Part shown: one piece after another, positions 54,132 to 63,685 of the stretch
Layout of the letters: each line of letters starts with the position of its first letter
Position numbering within the stretch: the stretch's first letter is position 1
Assembly (NCBI RefSeq): GCF_900099835.1
Contig: NZ_FNKP01000002.1
Location: 1,178,001-1,242,000, forward strand
DNA from: Paraburkholderia fungorum
GTDB lineage: Bacteria; Pseudomonadota; Gammaproteobacteria; Burkholderiales; Burkholderiaceae
Direction of reading: 5' to 3'
Length of the DNA: 64,000 nucleotides
Translations under genes and position numbers: made by a program
The notes under the pieces: generated by a model
What the model saw: the letters and a program-made list of their open reading frames with translations, nothing else
Databases searched by the model: none
Told to the model about the DNA's origin: nothing

Positions 54132-54950
54132 ATGAAACGCTTTACCCGCAGTGCTGCCGTCATCGGACTGCTGCTGACATTGTCCGGCGTCGCGCACGCC
54201 GACCGGCTCGACGACATCAAGAAAGCGGGCGTGCTGCGCGTCGCGACGTTCGACAGCAATCCGCCGTTCGGTTTCGTCGATCCGAAGACCAATCAGATCG
54301 TCGGCCTAGACGTCGACTACGCCCGCGCGGTTGCCGCGAAGCTGGGCGTCAAGCTCGAAATCCAGCCGACTAACCCGGCCAACCGGATTGCGTTCCTGAA
54401 GTCGAACAAGGTCGATCTGGTCTTCGCGAACTTCACGATCACCGACGAACGCAAGAAGGAAATCGATTTCAGCACGCCGTATTTCGCGTCGGGCACGCAG
54501 TTCATCGCGAAGAAGGGGGTCCTGAAGTCGCCGCAGCAACTGGCCAGCCTGCGCATCGGCGCAGATAAGGGCACGACGAACGAACAGCAGGTGCGCGCGC
54601 AATTCCCGAACGCGACGATCGTCGCCTACGACGACACACCGTTCGCTTTCGCCGCGCTGCGCACGGGCAACGTGCAGGCCATCACGCAGGACGGCCCGAA
54701 GCTGGTCGCGTTGCTCGCCAACGTGCCGGACAAGGAGAAGTACGAGATCCCGCCGTTCACGATTTCGAACGACTACGAAGGCGTCGGCGTACCGAAGAAC
54801 GAAGCGCGTCTGTTGAATGTCGTCAACGAGACGCTGGAAGGTCTTGAAGCCAACGGCAACGCCGGGAAGATTTACGACCAGTGGTTCGGTCCGACCAGCA
54901 AGGCACCGCTGCCGCGTCTGTTCAAGATCGGCGATCCGCAAAAGAGCTGA
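54132..54950 (+). CDS. Amino-acid ABC transporter substrate-binding protein (family 3)
   Basis: A 272-residue periplasmic protein. The signal peptide ends at AHA-DR (residue 23). GVLRVATFDSNPPFGFVDPKTNQIVGLDVDYARAVAAKLGVKLEI is typical of polar-amino-acid or cystine binders. GTTNEQQVRAQFPNATIVAYD and an acidic AITQDGPKL complete the ligand site. Start 54132 begins the signal peptide. Two permease genes follow after a hairpin. In the sulfur-scavenging context a cystine or sulfonated amino acid is possible. Confidence 0.9.
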   Translation: MKRFTRSAAVIGLLLTLSGVAHADRLDDIKKAGVLRVATFDSNPPFGFVDPKTNQIVGLDVDYARAVAAKLGVKLEIQPTNPANRIAFLKSNKVDLVFANFTITDERKKEIDFSTPYFASGTQFIAKKGVLKSPQQLASLRIGADKGTTNEQQVRAQFPNATIVAYDDTPFAFAALRTGNVQAITQDGPKLVALLANVPDKEKYEIPPFTISNDYEGVGVPKNEARLLNVVNETLEGLEANGNAGKIYDQWFGPTSKAPLPRLFKIGDPQKS

Positions 54951-54970
54951 ACTTTTCACACGTCTGCCAG

Positions 54971-55010
54971 CCGGCCTGCCGTTTTCATGACGGCGGGCCG
55001 GTTTGTTTTG
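54971..55010 (+). terminator. Hairpin attenuator between binding-protein and permease genes
   Basis: CCGGCC-T-GCCGT pairs with ACGGC-G-GGCCGG around a seven-base loop, followed by TTTGTTTTG. Its place inside the operon suggests partial termination, giving more binding protein than permease. Confidence 0.65.
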
Positions 55011-55053
55011 TTTGCGCCTTTGCAATAGCTTCTGCTTTTCTGGATGGGTGGTC

Positions 55054-55806
55054 ATGATGAACGCGTGGCTCGAACCTCGCTACGTCACGTGGATATGGCA
55101 CGGCTTCGCGATGACGCTGGCGCTGTCGGCCTCGGTGATCGTATGCGCGACGCTGCTCGGTTTCGGGCTGGCGCTCGCGCGCACCGGACCTTATGCGTCG
55201 CTGCGCCGTGCGGCAGCCGGTTACGTGATGGTGTTCCGCAATTCGCCGCTGCTGGTGCAACTGCTGTTCTGGTATTTCGGCGCGGCAACCCTGCTGCCCG
55301 ACAGTGTGATGACCTGGCTCAATACGCCGCACACGATCGCGTTCGGCCCGCTTACGCTCGCGTGGCCGAGCTTCGAATTCGTCGCCGGATGGCTCGGCCT
55401 CACGTGCTACACGACGACTTTTATCTGTGAAGAATTTCGCGCGGGGATGCAGGGTGTGCGCGCCGGACAGCATCATGCGGCTGCCGCGCTGGGTCTCACG
55501 CGACTCGCGGCGTTCCGCTATGTGATCCTGCCGCAGGCGGTGCGGATCGCGACGCCGCCGCTGGCTGGGCAATATATGAATGTGATCAAGAACTCGTCGC
55601 TGACGATGGCAATCGGTCTCGCCGAGTTGTCGTATGCGTCGCGCCAGGTCGAGACGGAAACGTTGAAGACGTTTCAGTCGTTCGGCATGGCGACCGTGCT
55701 TTACGTCGTGTCGATTGCAGCGATCGAAGTTGCGTTGCTACTGTGGCAGCGACGCGGCGCTTCGGGCGCGCGCGGCTTGCGGCTTTCGCGTGGAGGCCGT
55801 TCATGA
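55054..55806 (+). CDS. Amino-acid ABC transporter permease, first
   Basis: A 250-residue permease of the HisMQ type, with five or so membrane segments. FRNSPLLVQLLFWYF and the EAA-like loop EEFRAGMQGVRAGQHHAAAALGLTRLAAFRYVILPQAVR are conserved. It starts ATGATG at 55054 and overlaps the second permease by four bases. Confidence 0.9.
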   Translation: MMNAWLEPRYVTWIWHGFAMTLALSASVIVCATLLGFGLALARTGPYASLRRAAAGYVMVFRNSPLLVQLLFWYFGAATLLPDSVMTWLNTPHTIAFGPLTLAWPSFEFVAGWLGLTCYTTTFICEEFRAGMQGVRAGQHHAAAALGLTRLAAFRYVILPQAVRIATPPLAGQYMNVIKNSSLTMAIGLAELSYASRQVETETLKTFQSFGMATVLYVVSIAAIEVALLLWQRRGASGARGLRLSRGGRS

Positions 55807-56498
55807 GCGCACTCGACTGGTTGCCTGTCGCGCGTTATCTGCTGCTCGGCGCGTTCCCTGCGGGGCCGCTCGGCGGCGTCGCGCTGACGCTGGTGCTGAC
55901 CGTGCTGTCCGCCGTATTGTCCGCGTTGCTCGGACTCGCAGGCGGCGTCGCACTGGTGATGACGCGCGGCGGCGTGCATATGCTGCTGCTCGCCTTCGTC
56001 GGCTTTTTTCGCGCGATTCCGGTGCTGATGCTGATCTTCTGGACCTTCTTCCTGATGCCGGTGCTACTGCATATCGATGTGCCGGGACTCGCGACGGTCG
56101 TGTGCGCGCTCGCGCTGATCGGCGGCGCGTATCTGTCGCATTCGGTGCAGGCGGGCATCGTCGCGGTCGGCGACGGCCAGTGGCAGGCCGCGATGTCGCT
56201 CGGCATGACGCGCGCGCAGGCGTTGCGGCACGTGCTGCTGCCGCAGGCTATCAGGATGATGGCACCGTCGTTTATCAATCAGTGGGTGTCGCTGATCAAG
56301 GATACGTCGCTGGCGTATATCGTCGGCGTGCAGGAATTCACGTTTCTGGCGAACCAGGTCAATAGCCGGCTGATGGTGTATCCGGCGCAGATTTTCCTGT
56401 TCGTCGGTCTGGTGTATCTGGTGCTGTGCACCGCGTTTCAATGGGGTGCGACAAGGCTGCTGGCGGCAACCTCGGGCGGCCTCGGTGCGTCGCGTTAG
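55803..56498 (+). CDS. Amino-acid ABC transporter permease, second
   Basis: A 231-residue HisMQ-type permease. FRAIPVLMLIFWTFFL and SVQAGIVAVGDGQWQAAMSLGMTRAQALRHVLLPQAIRMMAPSFINQWVSLIKDTSLAY show the family signature. The ATG overlaps the stop of the first permease. No ATPase gene follows; the next gene encodes a flavoprotein. Confidence 0.9.
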   Translation: MSALDWLPVARYLLLGAFPAGPLGGVALTLVLTVLSAVLSALLGLAGGVALVMTRGGVHMLLLAFVGFFRAIPVLMLIFWTFFLMPVLLHIDVPGLATVVCALALIGGAYLSHSVQAGIVAVGDGQWQAAMSLGMTRAQALRHVLLPQAIRMMAPSFINQWVSLIKDTSLAYIVGVQEFTFLANQVNSRLMVYPAQIFLFVGLVYLVLCTAFQWGATRLLAATSGGLGASR

Positions 56499-56611
56499 TG
56501 TTGCCGCTGCGTGTGCCGCTCAATGGCGTTGCCGCAGATAAGTAAATGAAAAATGAATGGTTCTATGCGGCCATTCGACGCTTTAACCTCGGTTAACTCT
56601 GCCGAGGTAGC

Positions 56612-57841
56612 ATGAACGACATCTCCAACACCGGTGTATTGCAGGCGCGGCCGCCGCGCCGCGCGCATGTGATTGAAAGCGATGCTGAAGCGCTGGCCGT
56701 CGCCGAAAAACTTGCGCTCGAATTTGCGGTGGGCGCGTCAGAACGCGACCGGCTGCGCCGTCTTCCGCATGACGAGATCGAGCGTTTCAGCGAGAGCGGT
56801 CTGGGCGGCATTACCGTGCCGCGCGAGTATGGCGGCGCGGATGTTTCGTTCGTCACGCTCGCGCGCGTGTTCGCGATTCTGTGCGAAGCGGATCCGTCGC
56901 TCGGGCAAATCCCGCAGAATCATTTTGGCTTTCTGAATGTGATCCGCACGTTTGGGTCGCCGTCGCAGAAAGAGCGCTATTTTGCGGGCGTGCTCGCGGG
57001 CAAGCGGCTGGGCAATGCCGGGCCCGAGCGCAATTCGCGCAATACCACCGACGTGCAAACCCGCCTCGCCACAATCAACGGCGAACTGCGCGTGAACGGC
57101 CGCAAATACTATTCGACCGGCGCGCTGTTCGCGCACTGGGTGCCGGCCAAACTGCTCGACGACGAAGGGCGGCTCGTCACTGCGATCATCGAACGCGACA
57201 GTGCGGGGCTGACCGTGATCGACGACTGGTCGGGGTTCGGGCAGCGCACGACGGCGAGCGGTTCGGTCGTGTTCAACAACGTGCTGGTCGATCCCGATGC
57301 CGTGTTGCCGCTATGGCAGAACGCCGACGAGCCGTCGCTCATCGGACCGGTTTCGCAGATCATCCAGGCCGCGATCGACGCGGGCATCGCACGCGCGGCC
57401 GTGAAGGAAACCGTGCGCTTCGTGCAGACGCAGGCGCGGCCCTGGCTCGACGCCGGTGTTGAACGCGCGACTGACGATCCGTATGTGATTCGCGACGCGG
57501 GTCTGCTCCACGTCGAACTGCATGCCGCGGAAGCCGTGCTGGAGCGTGCCGCGCGCGCGCTCGACCGGATTCGCACGCAACGCGTCACTGCGCAGACGCA
57601 GGCGGAAGCGTCGATTGTGGTCGCCAAAGCGAAGGCGCTGACCACCGAGGCCGCGCTGAATTCCGCCGAAAAACTCTTCGAGCTTTCAGGCTCACGCGCA
57701 GTGCTGGCCGAACACAATCTCGATCGACACTGGCGCAACGCGCGCGTGCATACGCTGCATGACCCGGTGCGCTGGAAATACTTCGCAATCGGCAACTATG
57801 TGCTCAATGGCGTGCTGCCGCAGCGGCACGCGTGGATCTGA
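56612..57841 (+). CDS. SfnB-like acyl-CoA-dehydrogenase-family flavoprotein, first
   Basis: A 409-residue protein of the acyl-CoA-dehydrogenase fold, in the SfnB/DszC/desulfurisation branch. GITVPREYGGADVS, GQIPQNHFGFLN, VIDDWSGFGQRTTASGSVVFNNV and RNARVHTLHDPVRWK are shared with the downstream paralogue. These FMN-dependent oxygenases or dehydrogenases act on organosulfur compounds such as sulfones. An LLM monooxygenase and transporters follow, supporting sulfur scavenging. The catalytic details are not visible. Confidence 0.87.
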   Translation: MNDISNTGVLQARPPRRAHVIESDAEALAVAEKLALEFAVGASERDRLRRLPHDEIERFSESGLGGITVPREYGGADVSFVTLARVFAILCEADPSLGQIPQNHFGFLNVIRTFGSPSQKERYFAGVLAGKRLGNAGPERNSRNTTDVQTRLATINGELRVNGRKYYSTGALFAHWVPAKLLDDEGRLVTAIIERDSAGLTVIDDWSGFGQRTTASGSVVFNNVLVDPDAVLPLWQNADEPSLIGPVSQIIQAAIDAGIARAAVKETVRFVQTQARPWLDAGVERATDDPYVIRDAGLLHVELHAAEAVLERAARALDRIRTQRVTAQTQAEASIVVAKAKALTTEAALNSAEKLFELSGSRAVLAEHNLDRHWRNARVHTLHDPVRWKYFAIGNYVLNGVLPQRHAWI

Positions 57842-57860
57842 TACGGACTCGGCAAGCACC

Positions 57861-59072
57861 ATGACCCCAGCAATCGACACCTCGGCCGTTCAGGCCGCCA
57901 CGCTGATCCGCTCCGAAGACGAAGCACTCGATGTCGCCCGCGCGCTCGCCGAATCGTTTGCACGCGAAGCTGCTCAGCGCGATGCGCAGCGACGTGCGCC
58001 GTATGAAGAACTGGCGCGTTTTTCCGCGTCGGGTTTGTGGGGCATCACTGTGCCGCGCGAATACGGCGGCGCGGGCGTGTCGAGCGCGACCTTGTCGCAA
58101 GTCGTCGCGCTGATTTCCGCAGCCGATGGCTCGCTCGGACAGATCCCGCAGAATCACTTTTACACGCTTGAAGTGATCCGCGTGCAGGGCAGCGCTGCGC
58201 AGAAAGACCGGCTTTTTCAGCGGGCATTGCGAGGCGAGCGCTTCGGCAACGCGCTCGCCGAGCGCAAATCGCGCACTGCGTCGGAGCGTACGACGCAACT
58301 CGTGCCGGATGGCGACGACGCATTCCGCGTGACGGGCGAAAAGTTCTACGCGACCGGCGCGTTGTACGCGCAGTGGATTCCCACCGCCGTCGTCGGGCCG
58401 GATAAGAAGACCTGGCTCGCGTTTATCGCGCGTGATGCGCAGGGTGTTGACGTGATCGATGACTGGTCGGGCTTCGGTCAGCGGAATACCGCGAGCGGCA
58501 CCGTCAGATTCGACAACGTGCGCGTCGCCGCCGCCGACGTGTTGCCTGCCGACGCGGACGGTGAGCGCACGACTATCAAGGCCTACGCGCAGGTGATTCA
58601 CGCGGCGATCGACCTGGGACTGGCGCGCGGCGCTCACGATGCCGCGCGTGCGTTCATCACCACGCAATCGCGTCCGTGGATCGAAGCCAATGTCGAGCGT
58701 GCCGCCGACGATCCGTTGACGATCAGCGAATTCGGCCGCCTCGCGGTGCGGCTGGAAGCGGCCGATGCGCTAGTCGAACGTGCGTCGATTCTGATCGATG
58801 CGGCCCGCGACGATCCGCAACCGGACACGCTCGGCCGCGCGATCATCGCCGTCGCCGAAGCGCGCACGCTGACCACGGAAATCTCGCTTGCCGCATCGAG
58901 CAAACTGTTCGAACTGGCGGGCACGCGCGCGACGACCAGCGAACTCAACCTCGACCGCTACTGGCGCAACGCGCGCGTGCATACGCTGCACGATCCGGTG
59001 CGCTGGAAAATCGCCGCGGTCGGCGACTACTACCTGAACGACCGCTTGCCCGCGCAGAGCGGCACGACCTGA
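57861..59072 (+). CDS. SfnB-like acyl-CoA-dehydrogenase-family flavoprotein, second
   Basis: A 403-residue paralogue of the gene before it, 19 bp downstream. Shared blocks are GITVPREYGGAGVS, GQIPQNHFYTLE, VIDDWSGFGQRNTASGTVRFDNV and WRNARVHTLHDPVRWK. It arose by tandem duplication and has diverged, so the two may act on different substrates or as a heteromer. ATG 57861 begins the alignable region. Confidence 0.88.
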   Translation: MTPAIDTSAVQAATLIRSEDEALDVARALAESFAREAAQRDAQRRAPYEELARFSASGLWGITVPREYGGAGVSSATLSQVVALISAADGSLGQIPQNHFYTLEVIRVQGSAAQKDRLFQRALRGERFGNALAERKSRTASERTTQLVPDGDDAFRVTGEKFYATGALYAQWIPTAVVGPDKKTWLAFIARDAQGVDVIDDWSGFGQRNTASGTVRFDNVRVAAADVLPADADGERTTIKAYAQVIHAAIDLGLARGAHDAARAFITTQSRPWIEANVERAADDPLTISEFGRLAVRLEAADALVERASILIDAARDDPQPDTLGRAIIAVAEARTLTTEISLAASSKLFELAGTRATTSELNLDRYWRNARVHTLHDPVRWKIAAVGDYYLNDRLPAQSGTT

Positions 59073-59102
59073 ACCCGCAGCATTTCTCCGGCAGCCATCT
59101 TC

Positions 59103-60476
59103 ATGACCAAGCAGATCCTGCTCAACGCGTTCAACATGAATTGCGTGGGCCATATCAACCACGGCTTGTGGACCCATCCGCGCGACCGCTCGGTGGATTA
59201 TAAAAAGCTGTCGTACTGGACCGACCTCGCGAAGCTGCTTGAACGCGGCCTGTTCGACGGCCTGTTTCTCGCGGATATCGTCGGCGTGTACGACGTTTAT
59301 CAGCAATCGGTGGAGTTGCCGCTGAAGGAGTCGATCCAGTTGCCGGTCAACGATCCGTTGCTGACCGTCTCTGCGATGGCGGCGGCAACGAAACATCTCG
59401 GCTTCGGCGTGACCGTCAATCTGACTTACGACTTGCCGTACCTGCTCGCGCGCCGTTTCTCCACGCTCGATCATCTGACCGATGGCCGCATCGGCTGGAA
59501 TATCGTGACCGGTTACCTCGAAAGCGCGGCACGTGCGATGGGCCTCGGCGAGCAGATCGCGCACGACGAACGCTACGATCGCGCGGACGAATTCCTCGAG
59601 GTCGCCTACAAGCTGTGGGAAGGCAGTTGGGAAGACGACGCGGTGCGCGTCGACCGCGCCGCACGCATCTACGCCGACCCCACGAAAGTGCGGCCGATCG
59701 AACATCACGGACGCTACTACGATGTCGACGGCTATCACCTGTCCGAGCCTTCGCCGCAACGCACGCCGGTGCTGTTTCAGGCAGGGTCGTCGGGACGCGG
59801 CCAGCAGTTTGCCGCGCGTCACGCGGAGTGCGTGTTCGTCTCGCAGCAGAAGCCCGCCGCGCTGCGGCAACTGGTGGCGGACGTGCGCACAGCCGTACGC
59901 AACGAGGGGCGCGATCCGGCCGATATCAAGTTCTTCATGGGCCTCTCCGTGGTCGTCGCGCCGACCGAAGCGCAGGCGCGCGAGAAGTACGCGGAATATG
60001 TGCGCTATGCGAGTCCCGAAGCCGGACTCGCGCATTACGCGAGTTCGAGTGGGATCGATTTTTCGCGCTATGCGCCGGACGAGCCGATCCGTTACGCAAA
60101 AAACAACGCAATCGAATCGGTGATGAAGAACCTGACCGGCGCGGGCCGCGAACGCACGGTCGCGCAGATTCTCAACGAGGAACTGCAACTGGGCGGACGC
60201 TACCCGGCGATTGTCGGAACACCGGAGCAGGTGGCCGATGAATTGATCGGCTGGATCGAGCAGACCGATATCGACGGCTTCAACCTGGCGCGCACCGTGA
60301 CGCCGGAATGCTATAGCGATTTCATCGATCTGGTGATTCCGGTATTGCAGGAGCGCGGCGCGTACAAGACTTCGTATGCCGAAGGCACGTTGCGCGAGAA
60401 GCTGTTCGGTGCGGGCCGCGCGAAGCTGCCAGACGAACATGCGGGCGCACAGGTGGGTCGAGGGATCGCTGTCTGA
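59103..60476 (+). CDS. FMN-dependent LLM-class monooxygenase (NtaA/SnaA/DszA type)
   Basis: A 457-residue TIM-barrel monooxygenase that uses reduced FMN. ILLNAFNMNCVGHINHGLW, the FMN-site region RRFSTLDHLTDGRIGWNIVTGYLESAARAMG and PQRTPVLFQAGSSGRGQQFAARHAECVFV are typical of the DszA/NtaA branch. It needs a separate flavin reductase, which is not in the window. It probably oxidises sulfones or sulfonates with SfnB-like proteins. Confidence 0.93.
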   Translation: MTKQILLNAFNMNCVGHINHGLWTHPRDRSVDYKKLSYWTDLAKLLERGLFDGLFLADIVGVYDVYQQSVELPLKESIQLPVNDPLLTVSAMAAATKHLGFGVTVNLTYDLPYLLARRFSTLDHLTDGRIGWNIVTGYLESAARAMGLGEQIAHDERYDRADEFLEVAYKLWEGSWEDDAVRVDRAARIYADPTKVRPIEHHGRYYDVDGYHLSEPSPQRTPVLFQAGSSGRGQQFAARHAECVFVSQQKPAALRQLVADVRTAVRNEGRDPADIKFFMGLSVVVAPTEAQAREKYAEYVRYASPEAGLAHYASSSGIDFSRYAPDEPIRYAKNNAIESVMKNLTGAGRERTVAQILNEELQLGGRYPAIVGTPEQVADELIGWIEQTDIDGFNLARTVTPECYSDFIDLVIPVLQERGAYKTSYAEGTLREKLFGAGRAKLPDEHAGAQVGRGIAV

Positions 60477-60632
60477 CGAAAAAGCGGTGACAGGTGGTCG
60501 TTTTATGAAGTTTTTAAGAAGCCGATCATTAGATCAGGATTCCCGATTTGCATAGTTGAATTCATCGTTTTGCCGGTAGCGGTGACATGACTACCATCCA
60601 ACGTTCCAGCTATTCACGCGAGAAACGAGATC

Positions 60633-62114
60633 ATGTCCACCGTTGCTTTCCCTTCGACTGCGGTCGACCCCCACGCATCAACGGATAGTGCGGCGCGTCC
60701 CGCCGTGATCCGCAGCGCACAGGATGTCTCGCGCATCGTCAACGCAGGTGCAGCGCAAGGCAGTAACGCGCGCATCGTGATTGCCATCGCGCTGGGCGGC
60801 GTTTTTCTCGATGCGTACGATCTCACGTCGCTCGCCTACGGTATCAAGGACATCGCGCGGCAGTTCTCGCTGTCGCCGGTTCAGGTCGGTTTCGTTTCTT
60901 CGGCGATCACGTTCGGCGCGATTCTCGGTGCGCTGTTCGGCGGCTATCTGACCGACCGTATCGGCCGGTATCGCGTGTTCATGGCTGACATGCTGTTCTT
61001 CGTGGTCGCGGCGATTGCCGCCGGTCTCGCGCCGAATGCGTGGGTACTCGGTGGCGCGCGCTTTCTGATGGGCTTCGGTGTCGGGCTCGATCTGCCGGTG
61101 GCGATGGCCTTTCTCGCGGAGTTCTCGCGCGTGGCGGGCAAGGGCAACAAGGCGGCCAGCGTCGCCGCGTGGTGCCCGGCGTGGTATGCGGCCACCAGTA
61201 CCTGCTATCTGCTGATCCTCGGGCTGTATGCGATCTTGCCGGAGCATCAGCTAGGTTGGCTGTGGCGCTTGACGCTCGCGTTCGGCGCGGTGCCGGCCAT
61301 CGTGATTATTCTGGTGCGCAGCCGCTATATCAGCGAGTCGCCGGTATGGGCCGCGAATCAGGGCGACCTCGACGAGGCCGCGCGCATTCTGAAGCGCACG
61401 TATGGCGTTGATGCGGTAGTGGAACGCAGCGATGAGCCGATCGTCAAACCGCGCGCTGCGTCCTGGCGCAACTACGGCGTGCTGTTCAACGATACGTACC
61501 GCCGCCGCACGATTCTCGCGGCAGTGATCGGCAGCGCTTCGTCGTTCGGCTATAACGCGATCATTTTCGGCTTGCCGGTGATCATCGCGAGCTTCTTCCA
61601 CCAAGGCCCGCTCACGACGATCATTGCGGCGCTTGCGTTGAATCTGGTGTTTGCGTTCGTCGGCGGATTGATCGGCGTATGGACCGCGCCAACGGTCGGC
61701 GCATGGAAGATGACCGTGCTCGGACACTCGCTGCAATTCGCGTCGCTGATTGGTCTTGCACTAATCGGAAAGCCGGGCAGCGGGGCGCTCGTCGTCGTCG
61801 CGATTCTGTTGCTCGGCGGCTATCTGTTCGGTCAGGGCTTCGGACCCGGTTCGCATTCGATGACCTATGCGTCGCTGAGCTATCCCACGTCGATTCGCGG
61901 CATTGGCGTGGGCTTCAATCAGACGCTAGTGCGCTCGGCGTCCACGATTTCGCTGTTTCTGTTTCCGGTGCTTGCCGCGTGGCTCGGCACGAAGGTGTTC
62001 TGGGTGATCGCGATTGCGCCGCTGACTTCGCTGCTGGTGCTGCTCGCGATCCGCTGGGAGCCTTCGGGATACGACATCGACGCAGAGGATTATGCGCAGC
62101 CGGCATCGACGTAA
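60633..62114 (+). CDS. MFS transporter
   Basis: A 493-residue major facilitator with 12 membrane segments after a hydrophilic N-terminus. FLDAYDLTSLAYGIKDIARQFSLS and GGYLTDRIGRYRVF are the family motifs; LMGFGVGLDLPVAMAFLAEFSR follows. GAGAAACGAG lies before the ATG. It is likely an organic-sulfur substrate importer by context. The last helix is followed by a cytoplasmic acidic tail. Confidence 0.9.
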   Translation: MSTVAFPSTAVDPHASTDSAARPAVIRSAQDVSRIVNAGAAQGSNARIVIAIALGGVFLDAYDLTSLAYGIKDIARQFSLSPVQVGFVSSAITFGAILGALFGGYLTDRIGRYRVFMADMLFFVVAAIAAGLAPNAWVLGGARFLMGFGVGLDLPVAMAFLAEFSRVAGKGNKAASVAAWCPAWYAATSTCYLLILGLYAILPEHQLGWLWRLTLAFGAVPAIVIILVRSRYISESPVWAANQGDLDEAARILKRTYGVDAVVERSDEPIVKPRAASWRNYGVLFNDTYRRRTILAAVIGSASSFGYNAIIFGLPVIIASFFHQGPLTTIIAALALNLVFAFVGGLIGVWTAPTVGAWKMTVLGHSLQFASLIGLALIGKPGSGALVVVAILLLGGYLFGQGFGPGSHSMTYASLSYPTSIRGIGVGFNQTLVRSASTISLFLFPVLAAWLGTKVFWVIAIAPLTSLLVLLAIRWEPSGYDIDAEDYAQPAST

Positions 62115-62137
62115 CGCTCAGGAAAAAAACTTAAAAA

Positions 62138-63685
62138 ATGGCGTCCATTCGCGAAGATTGCCCTCGGTGCACTGACGGGTCGAACCATGACGAAGCCGCG
62201 CACGAACCGGTATTGACCGCACGCGCGTTGACCAAACATTTCGGCGCGACGCTCGCGTTGTCGAAGTTCGATCTGTCGATCGGGCGCGGCGAAGTCGTCG
62301 CGCTGATGGGCGCCAACGGCGCGGGCAAGTCGACCTTCGTCAAGCTATTGAGCGGCGTCTATGCGGCCGATGGCGGTACGCTGACGCTCGCCGGCAAGCC
62401 CTATCGGCCGGCCTCGCCGCAGACTGCGCGGCAACTCGGCATAGCGACCGTGCATCAGTCGATAGCGGATGCCGTGGTGCCTACGTTGTCGATCGCGGAC
62501 AACCTGCTGCTCGACCGTCTGTGCGATCCCGCATCGCCGTGGCGGGTGCCGCCTGGCGAGCGGCGCGAAGCGGCCGCGCCGCTGGCAGCCAGAGTCGGGC
62601 TGGATGTGGATCTGTCCGCGCCGCTCGGTTCGCTGTCGCTCGCGAGTCAGCAGCTGGTGACGCTGGCGCGCGCGCTGGCATCGCAGCCGCGTCTGCTGAT
62701 TCTCGACGAACCGACCGCGAGTCTGTCAGCCGCCGAAGCCGGGCGGCTGTTCGCGCGGCTGGAGCCGTTGCGCGACGAGGGCGTGGCGATTCTGCTGGTG
62801 TCGCATCGGCTCGGCGATTTGCGGCGCATGGCCGATCGTGTCGCGATCATGCGCGACGGCCATCTGGTTGCCGACCTGCAACCGCCGATCGATTTCGACG
62901 CCGCGATAGAAACGATGATCGGCAGGCCCATGCCGCAAAGCCGCACCGTGGATGTCACGCGCGCGGCTTCGCTCGAACCGTGTTTCAGCGCGCGCGATTT
63001 GCAGTTGACGCCCACCAGCGTGCCGTTCGATCTCGACGTGCAGCGCGGCGAAATCGTGGCGATTGCGGGCCCGGTCGGCGGCGGCAAGTCGCGTCTTGCG
63101 CGTGCGATCTTCGGCGCGGCACGCGCGAACGGTGGCGAGATGACGCTCGACGGCAAGCGCTGGCGTCCGCGTTCTCCCGCCGATGCCATTCGCGCCGGTG
63201 TGTTTCTCGCGGGCGAAGATCGCTGGCGCTCGTCGCTATTTCCCGACAGCGTGCCGTTCGCGTCGATTGCGGGCACGCTGAGCTTTCCGTTTCTGTCGCG
63301 CTGGTTCAAACGCGGCACGGTGCGCGGCGCAAGAGAGCGCGAAGCCGCCAGCGACGCGATCAAAACCTTCGGCATCCGCTGCACGGGACCGGACGACCGT
63401 CTCACCCGGTTGTCGGGCGGCAACCAGCAGAAAGTCGTGCTCGCGCGCTGGCATGTCGAACCCGCGCGGCTGTTGCTGCTCGACGAACCTTTTCAGGGTG
63501 TCGACGCCGGAGCGCGCGCCGATATCGTCGATACGTTGCGACGGCATGCGCACAAACGCGCGACGCTGGTGTTCGTCAGCGATCTCGAAGAAGCGCTCGA
63601 AATCGCCGATCGCGTCGTGTGGTTCGATCGCGCGACGCTCGATCGCTCGTCTACCTCCAACCCGAGTTCAGTGGTCCATTCATGA
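62138..63685 (+). CDS. Sugar-type ABC transporter, double ATP-binding protein
   Basis: A 515-residue RbsA/MglA-type ATPase with two NBDs. NBD1 has Walker A GANGAGKST, Walker B LLILDEPTASLS and an atypical signature SLASQQ. NBD2 has GPVGGGKS, signature LSGGNQQKVVLARW and Walker B LLLLDEPFQGVD. It starts at ATG 62138, 24 bp after the MFS gene, and overlaps the permease gene by four bases. Its substrate may be a sugar or another small molecule such as an organosulfur compound. Confidence 0.92.
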   Translation: MASIREDCPRCTDGSNHDEAAHEPVLTARALTKHFGATLALSKFDLSIGRGEVVALMGANGAGKSTFVKLLSGVYAADGGTLTLAGKPYRPASPQTARQLGIATVHQSIADAVVPTLSIADNLLLDRLCDPASPWRVPPGERREAAAPLAARVGLDVDLSAPLGSLSLASQQLVTLARALASQPRLLILDEPTASLSAAEAGRLFARLEPLRDEGVAILLVSHRLGDLRRMADRVAIMRDGHLVADLQPPIDFDAAIETMIGRPMPQSRTVDVTRAASLEPCFSARDLQLTPTSVPFDLDVQRGEIVAIAGPVGGGKSRLARAIFGAARANGGEMTLDGKRWRPRSPADAIRAGVFLAGEDRWRSSLFPDSVPFASIAGTLSFPFLSRWFKRGTVRGAREREAASDAIKTFGIRCTGPDDRLTRLSGGNQQKVVLARWHVEPARLLLLDEPFQGVDAGARADIVDTLRRHAHKRATLVFVSDLEEALEIADRVVWFDRATLDRSSTSNPSSVVHS

